NCBI RefSeq assembly: GCF_028640845.1
Contig: NC_080539.1
Location: 371,177,733-371,241,732 of the forward strand
Direction: 5' to 3'
Origin: Ahaetulla prasina
Taxonomy: Eukaryota; Chordata; Lepidosauria; Squamata; Colubridae
DNA: 64,000 nt
Part shown: positions 21,797 to 32,904 of the stretch, in pieces
Position numbering within the stretch: the first letter of the stretch is position 1
Layout: each line of letters opens with the position of its first letter
Notes under the pieces: model-generated
Databases searched by the model: none
The model's input: the letters and a program-made list of their open reading frames with translations, nothing else
Told to the model about the DNA's origin: nothing
Program-made: the position numbers and the translations under genes

Positions 21797-21992
21797 CAGT
21801 GGTTCCCAACCAGTGTGCCGCGGCACTAAGGGGTGCCGTGAGATCTTTTGAGGGTGCCGGGAACTTTTGAGCTACGGAGATTTTAAATATCTATTTCCTT
21901 ATAAGGGTGCCGGGAACTTTTGAAAGGCTTTCCAAGGGTGCCTCAAACAAGAAAAGGTTGTGCCTCAAACAAGAAAAGGTTGGGAACCACTG
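21797..21992. mobile_element. hAT MITE inside the LINE
   Basis: 196 bp with ends CAGTGGTTCCCAACC and GGTTGGGAACCACTG. The flanking 8-mers CTCTAAGT and CTCTAAGA match at 7 of 8. The LINE reading frame resumes after it, so the LINE is the older element. Confidence 0.9.
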
Positions 21993-22346
21993 CTCTAAGA
22001 GTTGCAAACCTAATCTTCTCCAGAAACACTACACTACTAATCAGAGCATATAAAACATTTGCTAGACCAATTCTTGAATACAGCTCGACTGTCTGGAATC
22101 CATACCACATTTCGGACATCAATACAATTGAATGTGTCCAGAAATATTTTACAAGAAGAGTTCTCCACTCCTCCGAATACAACAAAATACCTTATGCCAC
22201 CAGACTTAAAATCCTGGGTTTAGAAATCTTAGAACTCCACCGCCTCCGACAGGACCTGAGTTTAACTCATAGAATCATCTATTGCAATGTCCTTCCTGTT
22301 GAAGACTACTTCAGCTTCAATCGCAACAATACAAGAGCAACCTTGA

Positions 22347-22625
22347 GTCTGAGTCCTTGAGTGGCTCAGACTGCTAAGACAGTCTGTTATTAACAGCAGC
22401 TGCTTGCAATTACTTCAGGTTCAAGTCCCACCAGGCCCAAGGTTGACTCAGCCTTCCATCCTTTATAAGGTAGGTAAAATGAGGACCCAGATTGTTGGGG
22501 GGCAATAAGTTGACTTTGTATATAATATACAAATGGATGAAAACTATTGCTTGACATAGTATAAGCCGCCCTGAGTCTTCGGAGAAGGGCGGGATATAAA
22601 TGCAAAAAAAAACAAAAACCAAAAA
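22347..22625 (+). mobile_element. Sauria-type tRNA SINE (copy 3)
   Basis: Head TGGCTCAGACTGCTAAGACA, B-box-like GGTTCAAGTCCCACC, 3' end GCCGCCCTGAGTCTTCGG and an A-rich tail. Inserted in the LINE coding part. Confidence 0.85.
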
Positions 22626-22990
22626 AAACCAACAACCAATAGATTTAAGCTTAATGTGAACCGCTCCAATCTTGATTGCAAAAAATATGACTTCAGTAAC
22701 AGAGTTATTAACACTTGGAACTCATTACCTGACTCTGTGGTCTCTTCTCAAAATCCCAAAAGCTTTAACCAAAAACTATCTACCATTAACCTCACCCCAT
22801 TCCTGAGAAGTCTGTAAGGGGCGTGCATAAGAGCACAAACGTGCCTACCGTTCCTGTCCTATTATTCCCTTTCATTATATCTAATTAATATAGTTATTAC
22901 ATACTTATGCTCATATATATGCTTATATATTATATAGCTGTTACATGTCAATGCTTATATATACTGTTGTGACAAATAATAAAAAAAAAT

Positions 22991-23269
22991 GGTTGACCAT
23001 CATTGTTTTAGAAGGTCATTGAGTTTATCTGCATCCGTCAGGGTCCGTCAGGGTCCCTTGAGTGGTGCAAATGATTCCTGTAGTCTGCCATTTTTTCCCC
23101 CCCTCTGGAAATCCATTCCTTACTCCCACCCCATTCCAAGGGTCGTCCACCCCAAATTGTAGAGCAAAAAGTCTGTAAAACCCTGAGGATACAGATTAAA
23201 CCTCTTTCCCCCCCCCAGGCCACACCTCCAGATCCAGCTGATGGCAATCAGGCCTGGCTGGACCCTAGC
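22991..23269 (+). mobile_element. Decayed sequence ending in an LTR family E fragment
   Basis: 23,212-23,269 matches the U3 of the family E LTR at 52,271 (CAGCTGATGGCAATCAGGCC then TGGCTGGACCCTAG). The part from 22,991 to 23,200 is not assigned. Confidence 0.55.
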
Positions 23270-23530
23270 CTCTGGTGGCTCAGCAGACTAAGTCAGTCTG
23301 TTATTAACACAGCTGCTTGCAATTACTGCAGGTTCTAGTCCCACCAGGCCCAAGGTTGACTCAGCCTTCCATCCTTTATAAGGTAGGTAAAATGAGGACC
23401 CAGATTGTTGGGGGCAATAAGTTGACTTTGTATATAAATATACAAATAGGATGAAGACTATTGCTTGACATAGTGTAAGCCGCCCTGAGTCTTCGGAGAA
23501 GGGCGGGATATAAATGCAAATTTTAAAAAA
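23270..23530 (+). mobile_element. Sauria-type tRNA SINE (copy 4)
   Basis: Head CTGGTGGCTCAGCAGACTAAG, body GGTTGACTCAGCCTTCCATC, 3' end with GAGTCTTCGGAGAAGGGCGG. Confidence 0.8.
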
Positions 23531-24139
23531 AGTGGCCTCAACGACTCTCTCAAAGGATGCAAATGACCAGCGGTCCGCAAGGAGTATCACTCTTCCCGTT
23601 CTCCTCCATCCAGTCAGAGCCGAAGAAGCTTCTTGGAGGAGAAGCGAGACGCCTTCCAAGAAAAAACCCAAAAAGTCCAGCGGCCTCTTGGAAAAAAAAG
23701 AACCATGACCCGGGAATCTCTACTGACTTCCAGTTTCCCGAGGTGTGCAGAAATGGGGAAGGAAAATCTCTCGATTAATTATCTCTTACGCCGATCATAA
23801 TTTCACACAGTAATCCGTAGTGTTAGATCGGTCATAATAATATTAATGTTTTTATTACAGGTTCTCTCTGGTTTGTGCCGCAGGGGTTGCCATCGCTACG
23901 GCCTTGTACACGGAGTTGCCACGGAAGCAACCACGAGCTTGGCACGCAACAGACGGCATCGCAAAAGGAGACCGCACTGCAGAGCCGTACAGGGAAAACT
24001 GGGTGGGTGGGGGGAAGGAGAGCTAACTTTGGAAGGGGGGGCGCGGGATTGCTTCCAACTTTATCCCCCCCCCCCCCCTCTCCACGCACCTGCATTTTTT
24101 GGGTTCCCGCAGAGGCTGTAAAAGGATGGGAAGAAATGA
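23531..24139. other. Unclassified interspersed repeat and unassigned DNA
   Basis: 23,560-23,665 contains GAAGAAGCTTCTTGGAGGAG, which reappears in reverse at about 39,570-39,610, so it is an interspersed repeat of unknown class. 23,700-24,139 is unassigned and has a poly-C run near 24,066. Confidence 0.45.
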
Positions 24140-24728
24140 CAAGGTAGTCCTCGACCTTACGGCCGCAACCGCTCCCCCAAATTTCTGTCTGTTAAGGGAG
24201 ACATTGGTTCAAGCGAGTTTTGCTCCATTTTACGACCCTTCTTGCCACCGTTGTTAAGTGAACAACCGCAGTTGATCAGTGGGTAACACCGTTGGTTAAG
24301 TGAATCTGGCTTCCCCGTTATTTATTTATTTATTTATTTATTATTTAGACTTTTATACCGCCCTTCTCCCGAAGGACTCAAGGCGGTGTACAGCCAAGTT
24401 AAAAATATACAATATACAATATTAAAACAACAAATTAAAATAACATATTATATAATGGCCGAAAAATTAAAAAGTTTAAATGTAAAACCGTCAAATTGAC
24501 CCCAATAAAACACAGTACCCCAATTTAAAATTATTAAAATTCAAATTTCAGAATTTAAAAATTAAAAGTTAAAAATTAAGCCAGTCCCGCTTGGATGAAC
24601 AAGTACGTTTTCAATTCACGGCGAAATTGAGTTGGCTTGTGAGAAGTTCGCAAAAGGGGATCGTGTAACCCCCAGGACACCGCAACGGTCATAAGTATGA
24701 ATCAGTTGCCAAGCATCTGAATTTTGAC
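24140..24728 (-). mobile_element. Tigger-like MITE split by a LINE alpha tail
   Basis: MITE parts at 24,143-24,317 and 24,656-24,728. The LINE tail, minus strand, lies at 24,318-24,655 with ATACCGCCCTTCTCCCGAAG and the terminal coding residues. Confidence 0.65.
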
Positions 24729-25299
24729 CAGGGGTGAAATACTCCTGGTTTGGACAGGATCGCTCGATCCAGTAGCGATGGCAGCGGGTGGTTCGGAGAA
24801 CCAGTAGCAAAAATTCCTGCCCCCCACCAATGCCCGGCTGAGCCGCACGATCATCAGAGGGTTGTGTTTTTTTTTACTTTTAAAAGCATTTTTTTACAAT
24901 CTATTCGGCCAAAAAGGTTGTAAAAAATGCTTTTTAAAAGTTTTTAAAAAGGCTCTGATGATCAGGCAGCTCAGCTGGGATTGTCAGAGCCTCTTTTTTT
25001 TACCTTTTAAAAGCTTTTTTTACAACCTATTCGGCCAAATAGGTTGTAAAAAAATGCTTTTAAAAATAAATAAAAAAAAGCTCTGATGATCACATAGCTC
25101 AGCTTTGATTGTCAGAGCCTTTTTTTAACTTTTAAAAGCTTTTTTTAAAAGAAGCGGCAAGCGGGCAAGCAAGTGACCGGGCGATTGGGTGGGCATGCGG
25201 GGCGGGGGCAGGGATTTTTGCTACCGGTTCTCCGAACCACCCGCCGCCATCACTACCAGATCAGCTAATCTGGTCCAAACTGGGAACATTTCACCCCTG
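24729..25299. mobile_element. hAT element of the CAGGGGTGAAAT family (copy 2)
   Basis: Ends CAGGGGTGAAATACTCC and GGGAACATTTCACCCCTG. Inside, A/T-rich segments containing ATTCGGCCAAA and CTCTGATGATCA repeat about every 115 bp. The flanking 8-mers do not match, which suggests a later rearrangement on the right. Confidence 0.7.
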
Positions 25300-25319
25300 T
25301 TCTGTGGGTTATATTGACG

Positions 25320-25607
25320 GCCATATATCCTTGATCCCAGGACTTCGTCAGCTTCCGGACCTTCGGACCTTCCGCCGCGAGCTTAAAACATACTTATTTA
25401 ATTGCGCAGGACTGAGCTAGATTTTAATGTATGGGTTTTAACTTGGGTTTTATTTTTTATATTTTTAATTATTAGGCTTTTGAATAAGTTTTTTAATTGT
25501 TTTTAGATTGTATTTATTTGCTTTTAAATGCCTGTAAACCGCCCTGAGTCCTTTGGGAGATAGGGCGGTATATAAATATAAACAATAAATAAATAATAAA
25601 TAAATAA
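25320..25607 (+). mobile_element. L2-like LINE 3' end (family alpha)
   Basis: Begins with the last coding residues (LRTFRRELKTYLF-like) and ends CCGCCCTGAGTCCTTTGGGA with an (AATA)n tail. Confidence 0.75.
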
Positions 25608-25611
25608 AATT

Positions 25612-25985
25612 TATGACCAGTCACGAAATACAAGTAGTCCTCGACTTATGACTTCAAATTATGACCAGTCCCAAAATACAGATAGTCCTCCCCTTATGAC
25701 CGGTCATGAACTACAGATAATCCTCAATTTTTGACGGTCATGAATTTACAACTGGGCATGAAATACAGATAGTCCACGACTTACAACTGGGTATGAAATA
25801 CAGGTATTCCCCAACTTATCACCAATCATGAAATAAGATATTCCTCAATTTACAACTGGCCATGAATTACAGGTAGTCCTGCACTTATGACCAGTCATGA
25901 ACTACAGGAAATCCTTGATTTACAACTGGTCAGAATCCTCAACTTATGACCAGTCATGAACTTATGATTGGGCATGAAATACAAT
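25612..25985 (+). repeat. Tandem repeat made of Tigger-like MITE termini
   Basis: About eight diverged units near 45 bp, each combining AGTCCTCGACTTATGACC and a CAGTCATGAAATACAG-like part. The first piece is the terminal repeat of the MITE. This is a minisatellite grown from a transposon end. Confidence 0.75.
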
Positions 25986-25989
25986 CTGT

Positions 25990-26660
25990 ATTTTCTTTCT
26001 CTCTCTCTTTCTCGCTCTCTCTTTTTCTCTCTCTTTTTTCTCTCTCGTTTTCTCTTTCTTTTTTTCTTTCTCTCTCTCTCTCTTTTTTCTCTCTCTTTTT
26101 TCTCTCATTTTCGCTTTCTCTCTCTCTTTTTTTCTCTCTCTTTTCTCTCTCTCTTTTTCTCTCTTTTTCTTCTTTCTTTCTTTCTCTCTTTCTCTTTCTC
26201 TTTCTCATTTTCTCTCTCATTCCCCCCTCTCTCTTTCTTTCTTTCTCTTTCTTCCCTGCCTCTCCCCCTCCCTCCCTCCCTCTCTCTCTTTCTCCCCCCC
26301 TTACATTTTGGCAAAATCCCCAAATCTTATTTTCTATCTTTTCTCTCTCTCTTTTTCTCTCTTTTTTTCTTCTCTTTCTTTCTTTCTCTCTATTTTTCTC
26401 TCTCTTTCTTTCTTTTTTCCTTTCTCTTTCTTCTCTGTCTCCCCCATCCTCCCTCCCTCTCTCTCTCTTTCTCCCCCCGCCCCACAATTTTGGCAAAATC
26501 CCAAAATCTTAATTTCTAACTTTCTTTCTCTCTTTTTTTCTCTTTCTTCTTCTTTCTTCTCTCTCTTTCTCCTCTCTTTCATTTTCTCTCTCATTCTCTC
26601 TCTCTCTCTCTTTCTTTTTTCTCTCTCTCATTCTCTTGCTCTCGCTCTCTCGCTCTCTCC
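25990..26660 (+). repeat. (CT)n/(CTTT)n tract with a recurring spacer
   Basis: Pyrimidine-only DNA interrupted at about 26,300, 26,490 and 26,670 by a short spacer of the form TTGGCAAAATCCCAAAATCT. Spacing is near 180-190 bp. Frames over it are composition artefacts. Confidence 0.9.
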
Positions 26661-27389
26661 CTAAAGGTTGGCATAATGCCAAAATCTCTATCAATTTTTC
26701 ACCCCTTTCTGGGTTTCTGATCCACCCTGGAACGCATTCCATCTCCCACATCTATCTTGTAGCAAAATCTGATCTCACATTATGCTCTGGTTGTATCTGG
26801 AGCAGCTTTATTATTAATAGGCATGTAGTATTTTACAGTAATTTGGCCGTTTGTCATGCAATCACCCCTTTTGATCAAACGCCACGGAAATAGGACTATC
26901 AATTATTAACTTTTCCCATTTCGGTCCTGCCTGACCTCATGCATATACCCGACCTCCTTTTTTAAAAAAAAAAAGAAAAAAGAAAAGAAAGAAATAAAAA
27001 AGAAAAAAAGAAAGAAAGAAAGAAAAATTGCAGGAAACCGAAGCGGCAAATGAAGAATTCAATTCCTTTTCCTTTCTGGTCTGTGATAAATATTCATTAT
27101 TAATTAGGATTCTGGGCTAATCAGAGGTGAATACAGGCTGGAATGACCAGAACTGGAATAAGAAATCAGGGGTTGAAACTGCAAAAGTGAAAAGAGAATT
27201 ATTTCTTCTCAACCATCCAGTAGATCCAGAGGAAAACAGGTTTCTGACCTAATGGATATGGATTTTTTTTAAAAAAAAGGATGAAGGAGAGCTAAACAGC
27301 AAAGCCAACAGGTGACCTGTGCTTATTTGCTGTTTCCTTTCAATAAAGCTCCATGGCCAAAAAGGCAGAAAGAACAATAACAGGTACGG
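26661..27389. other. Unassigned AT-rich sequence
   Basis: No gene is found. 26,690-26,940 lacks simple repeats and has AT-rich blocks; 26,960-27,025 is an A-rich run. No function is assigned. Confidence 0.35.
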
Positions 27390-27511
27390 CTAAGTCCTTG
27401 TTTTCCGACCACAACTGGAAGCAAAATTTCCACTGGAAGCAAGGGGGTTGTTAAGTGAGTCGCACCCAATTTTACTAACTTTTTTTTGCCATGTTGTTCA
27501 GCGAACTATTT
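27390..27511 (-). mobile_element. Tigger-like MITE fragment
   Basis: Phrases CCGACCACAACTGGAAGC and GGGGGTTGTTAAGTGAGTCG match the MITE interior. It runs into a pyrimidine tract. Confidence 0.5.
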
Positions 27512-28718
27512 AAGTCCTTCCTTCCCTCCCTCCTTCCTTCTCCCCTTCCCTCTCTGTTTCTTCCTTCTTTCCTTCTTCTCCACCTTTTTCCTTCCTTCCT
27601 TCCTTCCTTCCTTCCCTCTCTCCTTCTTTCTTTCCTTCCTTCTTTCCTCCCTCCTTCCCTCTCTTTCCTTCCTTCCTTTCCACCTTTTTCCTTCCTTCTC
27701 CTCCCCCTCCTTCACTCCCTTCCTTTCTCCCTCCCTCCTTCCTTCCTTCTTTCCTTCCTCCCCCTTCCTTTCCTTTTTCCTTCCTTCTTCCCCTCCTCCA
27801 TCTCACTCCCTCCCCTTCTCCCTCTCTCCTTCCTTCCTCTCCAGCTCTTTTTCATTCCTCTCTCCTTCCCTTTCTTTCTCTTCCCCTCTCTTCTTCCTTC
27901 CTTCCTTCCTCCCCCTCCCTCCCTCCCTTTCTCCCTCCTCCCTTCTCTTCTTCCTTCCTTCTTTCCTTCCTACCTTTCCTCCATTCCTCCCTCTAATTTC
28001 CTTTGTTTCTCCTTTCTCCCTCTCCCTCCATTACAATGTGGAAACTCAAACTTTCCCATTGAGTTTCCATGTAGGAATCTGGCAGAAATCCATCCTTCCT
28101 TCCTTCCTTCCTTCTTTCTTCCCTCCCTCCCTCCATCTCCTTCCTTCTCCCTTCCTCTCTCCTTCCTTCCTCTCCAGCTCTTTTCATTCCTCTCCTCCCT
28201 TTCTTCCTCTTCCCTCTCTTCTTCCTTCCTTCTTTCCTCCTCCCTCCCTCCCTTCTCCCTCCTCCTTCTCTTCTTCCTTCCTTCTTTCCTTCCTACCTTT
28301 CCTCCATTCCTCCCTCTAATTTCCTTTCTTTCTCCTTTCTCCCTCTCCCTCCATTACAATGTGGAAACTCAAACTTTCCCATTGAGTTTCCATGTAGGAA
28401 TCTGGCAGAAATCCATCCTTCCTTCCTTCCTTCCTTCCTTCTTCCCTCCCTCCATCTCTCTCCCTCCCCTTCCCCCTCTCTCCTTCCTTCCTCTCCAGCT
28501 CTTTTTCATTCCTCTCTCCCTCCCTTTCTTCCTCTTCCCCTCTCTTCTTCCTTCTTTCCTTCCTTCCTTTCCTCCTTTCCTCCCTCTCATTTCTTTCATT
28601 TCTTCTTTCTCTCTCTCCCTCCATTACAGTGGGGAAACTCAAACTTCCCCACTGAGTTTCCATGTAGGAATCTGGCAGGAAATCCATCCTCCCTCTCTCC
28701 CTCCCTCCCTCCCTCCCC
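27512..28718 (+). repeat. (TTCC)n tract with about 300-bp higher-order structure
   Basis: The tract carries a 65-70-bp non-pyrimidine spacer three times (about 28,028, 28,351 and 28,621), each with CATTACAATGTGGAAACTCA or a close variant, followed by AGTTTCCATGTAGGAATCTG. Spacing is 323 and 270 bp, so pyrimidine block and spacer were duplicated together. Confidence 0.9.
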
Positions 28719-29172
28719 ACAGCATGTGAGCCTGAGGAAGGTCAATTACCAACAGCTGCAGACTGGAGTGACCCTCGCTTCAGGAGAATTGATAGGCGGT
28801 GGCAACAGAAGGAAGGGAGGGGCAGGCCTGGATAAGTGCTGAGTCATGGAGCCACACCCCATGGCCTATATAAAGGATCTGCTTTCTGGCATTCTCTGAG
28901 TCAGGCAAAGTCTACCTTATCTTGCTGAAGTCACTTTCTGGTCTCCTGCCCGCCTTGAGAACTTTGCTAGGACTTTGGCAGAGCTGCAGAGGCACGCTTG
29001 ATTCGGATTTCCCTGACCCGGCTGTCAGCGGAGGAGTGGGACACGACACGCGGGCACGATGCGAACCAGTAGTAAAGGTAAGTAGAACCCACCCCTGCCT
29101 CTCTCCTTTCTCCTTTTCTGCTCTTCTCTATTCACATCCCACCAACCGAAAGCAAAGATTCAGCGCATACTT
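28719..29172 (+). mobile_element. LTR family B, 5'-truncated copy plus leader
   Basis: Starts inside the U3 frame, then passes the arginine-rich end (DPRFRRIDRR-like), the TATATAAAGG box near 28,867 and the LTR end GGGACACGACA near 29,047. A leader follows that does not belong to the LTR, with a splice-donor-like AAAGGTAAGTAG at about 29,074-29,085 and a pyrimidine-rich stretch. The segment from 28,721 is repeated at 29,373. Confidence 0.75.
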
Positions 29173-29702
29173 TTTGTTGTGTCTTGCCCGCTCTCACCGC
29201 AGCCGGAGCCTTCTTATCTGCTTCTGAACGCTGAGGAATGTCCTAACATGCCTCCTGGCCCCAGCCCTGGCTCCATGCCCAGACAGGCCGAGGAAGAAGA
29301 AGCGCCCCCAGCCCCCAGCCCTGGCTCCATGCCCAGGCAAACGGAGCAACTAGACCCCTCCCCCTCCCCCACAGCATGTGAGCCTGAGGAAGGTCAATTA
29401 CCAACAGCTGCAGACTGGAGTGACCCTCGCTTCAGAAGAATTGATAGGCGGCAGCAACAGAAGGAAGGGAGGGGCAGGCCTGGATAAGTGCTGAGTCATG
29501 GAGCCACACCCCATGGCCTATATAAAGGATCTGCTTTCTGGCATTCTCTGAGTCAGGCAAAGTCTACCTTATCTTGCTGAAGTCACTTTCTGGTCTCCTG
29601 CCCGCCTTGAGAACTTTGCTAGGACTTTGGCAGAGCTGCAGAGGCACGCCTGATTCGGATTTCCCTGACCCGGCCGTCAGCGGAGGAGTGGGACACGACA
29701 CG
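29173..29702 (+). mobile_element. LTR family B, full-length copy
   Basis: About 530 bp, TGTTGTGTCTTGCC to GGGACACGACA. An acceptor-like site ends CAG near 29,200. The U3 frame runs on to the stop near 29,485, with two PSPGSMPRQ blocks, a QLPTAADWSDPRFRRIDRR end and a stop just before TATATAAAGG (about 29,519). Both sides carry the same leader, so this is not a simple solo LTR. Confidence 0.85.
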
Positions 29703-29830
29703 CGGGCACGATGCAAACCAGTAGTAAAGGTAAGTAGAACCCACCCCTGCCTCTCTCCTTTCTCCTTTTCTGCTCTTCTCTATTCACATCCCACCCACCG
29801 AAAGCAAAGATTCAGCACGTGCTTTTCCCA
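29703..29830 (+). mobile_element. Second leader copy after LTR family B
   Basis: Repeats 29,048-29,172 with few changes and again has AAAGGTAAGTAG (about 29,726-29,737). Offset between the two leader copies is about 652-655 bp. Confidence 0.8.
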
Positions 29831-29926
29831 AAAAGACTCCAGCATCTCTGCATCATGCGGGGGACGGGGGACGGAACAGGACTATGTCACAGAGGCCAAG
29901 GCGAGGCCCCTTCCCTGGGAGTCCAG

Positions 29927-29931
<5 letters not shown>

Positions 29932-29970
<39 letters not shown>
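29932..29970 (+). repeat. (CA)n microsatellite
   Basis: About 19 perfect AC units. Confidence 0.95.
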
Positions 29971-29972
<2 letters not shown>

Positions 29973-29994
29973 GCAAGCTTTCTCAGTGCTCCAC

Positions 29995-30600
29995 TGTTGC
30001 AGGAATAATGAGACTCAGACCTCGGAATCAAAGGAGCTGTATTTATTTGCGCAAAAGGTTCCGAGCAATATAGCCATAGCGACATCTGAACAGCTTCCTT
30101 ATGGGGAAAAAAACAAGCAGTTATATACTTTACAAAAGTAGAAAAAAAAAACACAGACATACAGCATATCAGCATTAATTGGTTATAGCTGCCTGTCGCA
30201 GTGCTAAAGCAGCTAAATAGCTCGCTCTCCCCCTCCTCTCCGGGATGCGGTTACAGGTTTCCTGCGAGAAACGTCTAGGTTTTCAACAGCTAATCTTGTG
30301 GCTATCTCAATGCTTGCACAACTTGCAAAATTTGAAGCTTGACATTTTCCATTCTCTTCACGCATTTCAGTTATTTATAAAAGAACTCTTTTATAACCTT
30401 CATTTGTACCCTGCTCTACCACAGCTGCCAGCGAAGAGCCTGGTTCAACCCCAGCAATCCTTCCCTGTGCCAGGAAAATGCCACTGGCTTAACCAAGTCC
30501 CTGCTCAACAAAGGTCTTCATCAAATGGTGATCGGGGCAGATCCTGGCTTAGCCTCCTGTTCAAACCTTCTTCCCTCTTTTGAGTCCTAAGCACCAGGAA
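29995..30600 (-). mobile_element. Possible LTR of another family
   Basis: In minus orientation there is an AATAAA near 30,034-30,042 followed by an end CCTGCAACA at 29,995, and a TATA-like TTATAAATAA near 30,372. This is the order expected of an LTR. The other border and a target duplication are not visible, so the call is tentative. Confidence 0.4.
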
Positions 30601-30639
30601 TGGAGATGATCATAAACAGCTCGCAAATCGATGGCCCAG

Positions 30640-31643
30640 CGACTTTTCCCAAGCAAAACGCGGGGAAAAAATATAATGCCCTGGTAGAAACGTATCCTCT
30701 GAGTATCTTTGGGTTTTAAAGGCTTCTCTGATAATGACGAATCCGCATATAGACGAGAGGTCGAACGACTAGCCTTGTGGTGCAACCAAAACAATCTGGA
30801 ACTGAACACACTCAAAACCGTAGAAATGGTGGTAGACTTTAGGAGAAACCCTTCCATACTTCCACCTCTCACAAAACTAGACAACACAGTATCGACAGTA
30901 GAAACCTTCAAATTTCTAGGTTCTATCATATCGCAAGATCTCAAATGGACAGCTAACATCAAAAACATCATTAAAAAAGGACAACAAAGAATGTTCTTTC
31001 TGCGCCAACTCAGTAAGCTCAAACTGCCCAAGGAGCTGCTGATCCAATTCTACAGAGGAATTATTGAGTCTGTCATTTGCACCTCTATAACTGTCTGGTT
31101 CGGTTCTGCAACCCAACAAGAAAAACACAGACTTCAGAGGATAATTAGAACTGCAGAAAAAATAATTGCTACCAACCTGCCTTCCATTGAGGACCTGTAT
31201 ACTGCACGAATCAAGAAGAGGGCCGGGAAAATATTTGCAGATCCCTCGCATCCTGGACATAAACTGTTTCAACTCCTACCCTCAAAATGACGCTATAGAG
31301 CACTGCACACCAGAACAACTAGACACAAGAACAGTTTTTTCCCGAAGGCCATCACTCTGCTAAACAAATAATTCCCTCAACACTGTCAGACTATTTACTG
31401 AATCTGCACTACTATTAATCGTCTCATAGTTCCCATCACCAATCTCTTTCCACTTATGATTGTATGACTATAACTTGTTGCTGGCAATCCTTATGATTTA
31501 TATTGATATATTGACCATCAATTGTGTTGTAAATGTTGTACCTTGATGAAGGTATCTTTTCTTTTATGTACACTGAGAGCATATGCACCAAGACAGATTC
31601 CTTGTGTGTCCAATCACACTCGGCCAAGGGAGTCTTAAATACA
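30640..31643 (+). mobile_element. L2/Rex-like LINE (family gamma, copy 1)
   Basis: The frame 30,709-31,287 encodes the part of a non-LTR reverse transcriptase after the catalytic core: LALWCNQNNLELNTLKT, FKFLGSIISQDLKW, CTSITVWFGSATQQ, RLQRIIRTAEKII and DPSHPGHKLFQLLPS. A TGA at 31,288 replaces what is CGA in the sister copy at 56,915, a typical CpG decay change. Coding sense resumes to a later stop near 31,370. The 3' untranslated part ends near 31,640. Confidence 0.85.
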
Positions 31644-32551
31644 GGTAGTGTTGTGGTCCGTCAGCAGCCTACGGAGCTGGCAACGGAGTCGGACAGCGAT
31701 GAGGCTGAGATGAGGCCAGGGCTATCAGGGAGTGAGGTGCGGACTCCAGAGCTTCCACAGACTGACAGTAGTGAGGCAGAGGAACAGGAGGAGCCTGTTC
31801 CTCTGTACGCATGAGAAGAGCTGCCAGAAGGCAAGAGCAGCTCAATCAGAGAGGATGACTCAGGAGTAAGGCCAAGAGATGATTGGCTCCTCCCATAAGG
31901 CTTAAAACAGACCAGCACCGGTGTTTCAGCTTTGCCGTAGCTGCGTTTTCTGCTTCGTCCTCTGCTTCGTCTACGTCTTTGTGGCTTCTGGACGTTTGCC
32001 AAGAAGGGCCTTTGGCAGTTTGCCTAATGGGACTAAGGTTTGTGAGATAACGGAGGAAGTTGTGTTGGGAGGCATTTGTTTTTACTTTGAGTTGAACGAC
32101 GCTGGGAATGAAGTAATTCCCAGCTGTTTGAATACAGTTTGTTTCTCTACGGACTAAGTTTATTACTACCTACTTGGGCCTGGGTCACAACAGGTAGTCC
32201 TCGACTTACAACAGTTCATTTAGGGACCATTTGAAGGGACTTCTGATCGTTGTTCACACGCGAGGCCATTGCCGCATCTCCTTTTGGTCACGTGATCAAA
32301 TGTCAAACGCTTGGCAACTGACTCATACTTATGACAGTCACACTGTCCTGGGGTCATGCGATGGCCTTTTGCGACCTTCTGGCAAGCAAAGTCAATGGGG
32401 AAATCAGATTCACTTAACGACCATGTGACTAGCTTAAACACGGCAGTGATTCACTTGGCAAAAAAAAAACGCTCAGAAAATAGGGCGACTGTCTCGCTTA
32501 GCAACAGAAAGGTTGGGCTCGTTTGTGGTCGTAAATCGAGGACTACCTGTA
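31641..32551 (+). mobile_element. Tigger-like MITE with an LTR inside its terminal repeat
   Basis: The MITE begins ACAGGTAG at 31,641, is broken by an LTR, and resumes GGTAGTCCTCGACTTAC at 32,193. It ends AAATCGAGGACTACCTGTA near 32,551. Confidence 0.8.
31649..32192 (+). mobile_element. Solo LTR, family C (copy 1)
   Basis: 544 bp with an exact 5-bp duplication GGTAG (31,644-31,648 and 32,193-32,197); ends TGTTGTGG and CACAACA. The U3 frame has ATESDSDEAE and a SSEAEEQEEP acidic stretch and ends early at 31,812. In the sister copy at 35,617 it continues to an arginine-rich end. Confidence 0.85.
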
Positions 32552-32579
32552 CTTATTGATTTTCCTGGACCGGTTAACT

Positions 32580-32904
32580 GTGGCCTTAATTCAACTAGTC
32601 CTCAACTTACAACTGACTGCTTAGCTGCCGTTCAAAGTTACGACCGACCCAAAGCTACTTACGATCCAGTTCCAAAGTTCTTTTTTTAAAATATATCTAT
32701 AACAATTTTATTGGTTTATAATGTAGCACACAAAGAAAATCCAAAAGTAAATAATAGGAAAAATAAGGAAGAGAAAAGAGAAGAGAAAAAATGGGGGAAA
32801 GAAAAGAGGGAAACGGAAGAAAAGGCATTGACTTCCGACTCCCTTCGGTGCAGTAAAATAAGGCATTAACATCAAACTTCAACTTTTTAATTTTAAATAA
32901 TAGT
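32580..32904. other. MITE fragment and A/G-rich sequence
   Basis: 32,593-32,680 matches a Tigger-like MITE end (CTAGTCCTCAACTTACAAC). 32,690-32,904 is AT- and purine-rich with no gene. Confidence 0.45.

Larger units (their letters stand above)
21516..22990 (+). mobile_element. L3-like LINE (family beta, copy 1), split twice
   Basis: The coding remnants are in two parts. 21,516-21,788 carries VKDLGVFISND, typical of the region after the reverse transcriptase core. 21,993-22,346 carries RPILEYSSTVWNPY, IECVQKYFTRR and RLKILGLEILELHRLR. 22,640-22,817 gives the last part and stop; the 3' tail runs to an A-rich end near 22,990. A MITE at 21,797 and a SINE at 22,347 break it. The clade (CR1 superfamily, L3-like) is inferred. 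Confidence 0.8.

Noticed and set aside
27491..28729. 412-codon frame
   Set aside because: Pyrimidine tract with repeated spacer; no domain and no gene signals.
29932..29970. Z-DNA regulatory element
   Set aside because: A plain CA microsatellite; no further evidence.
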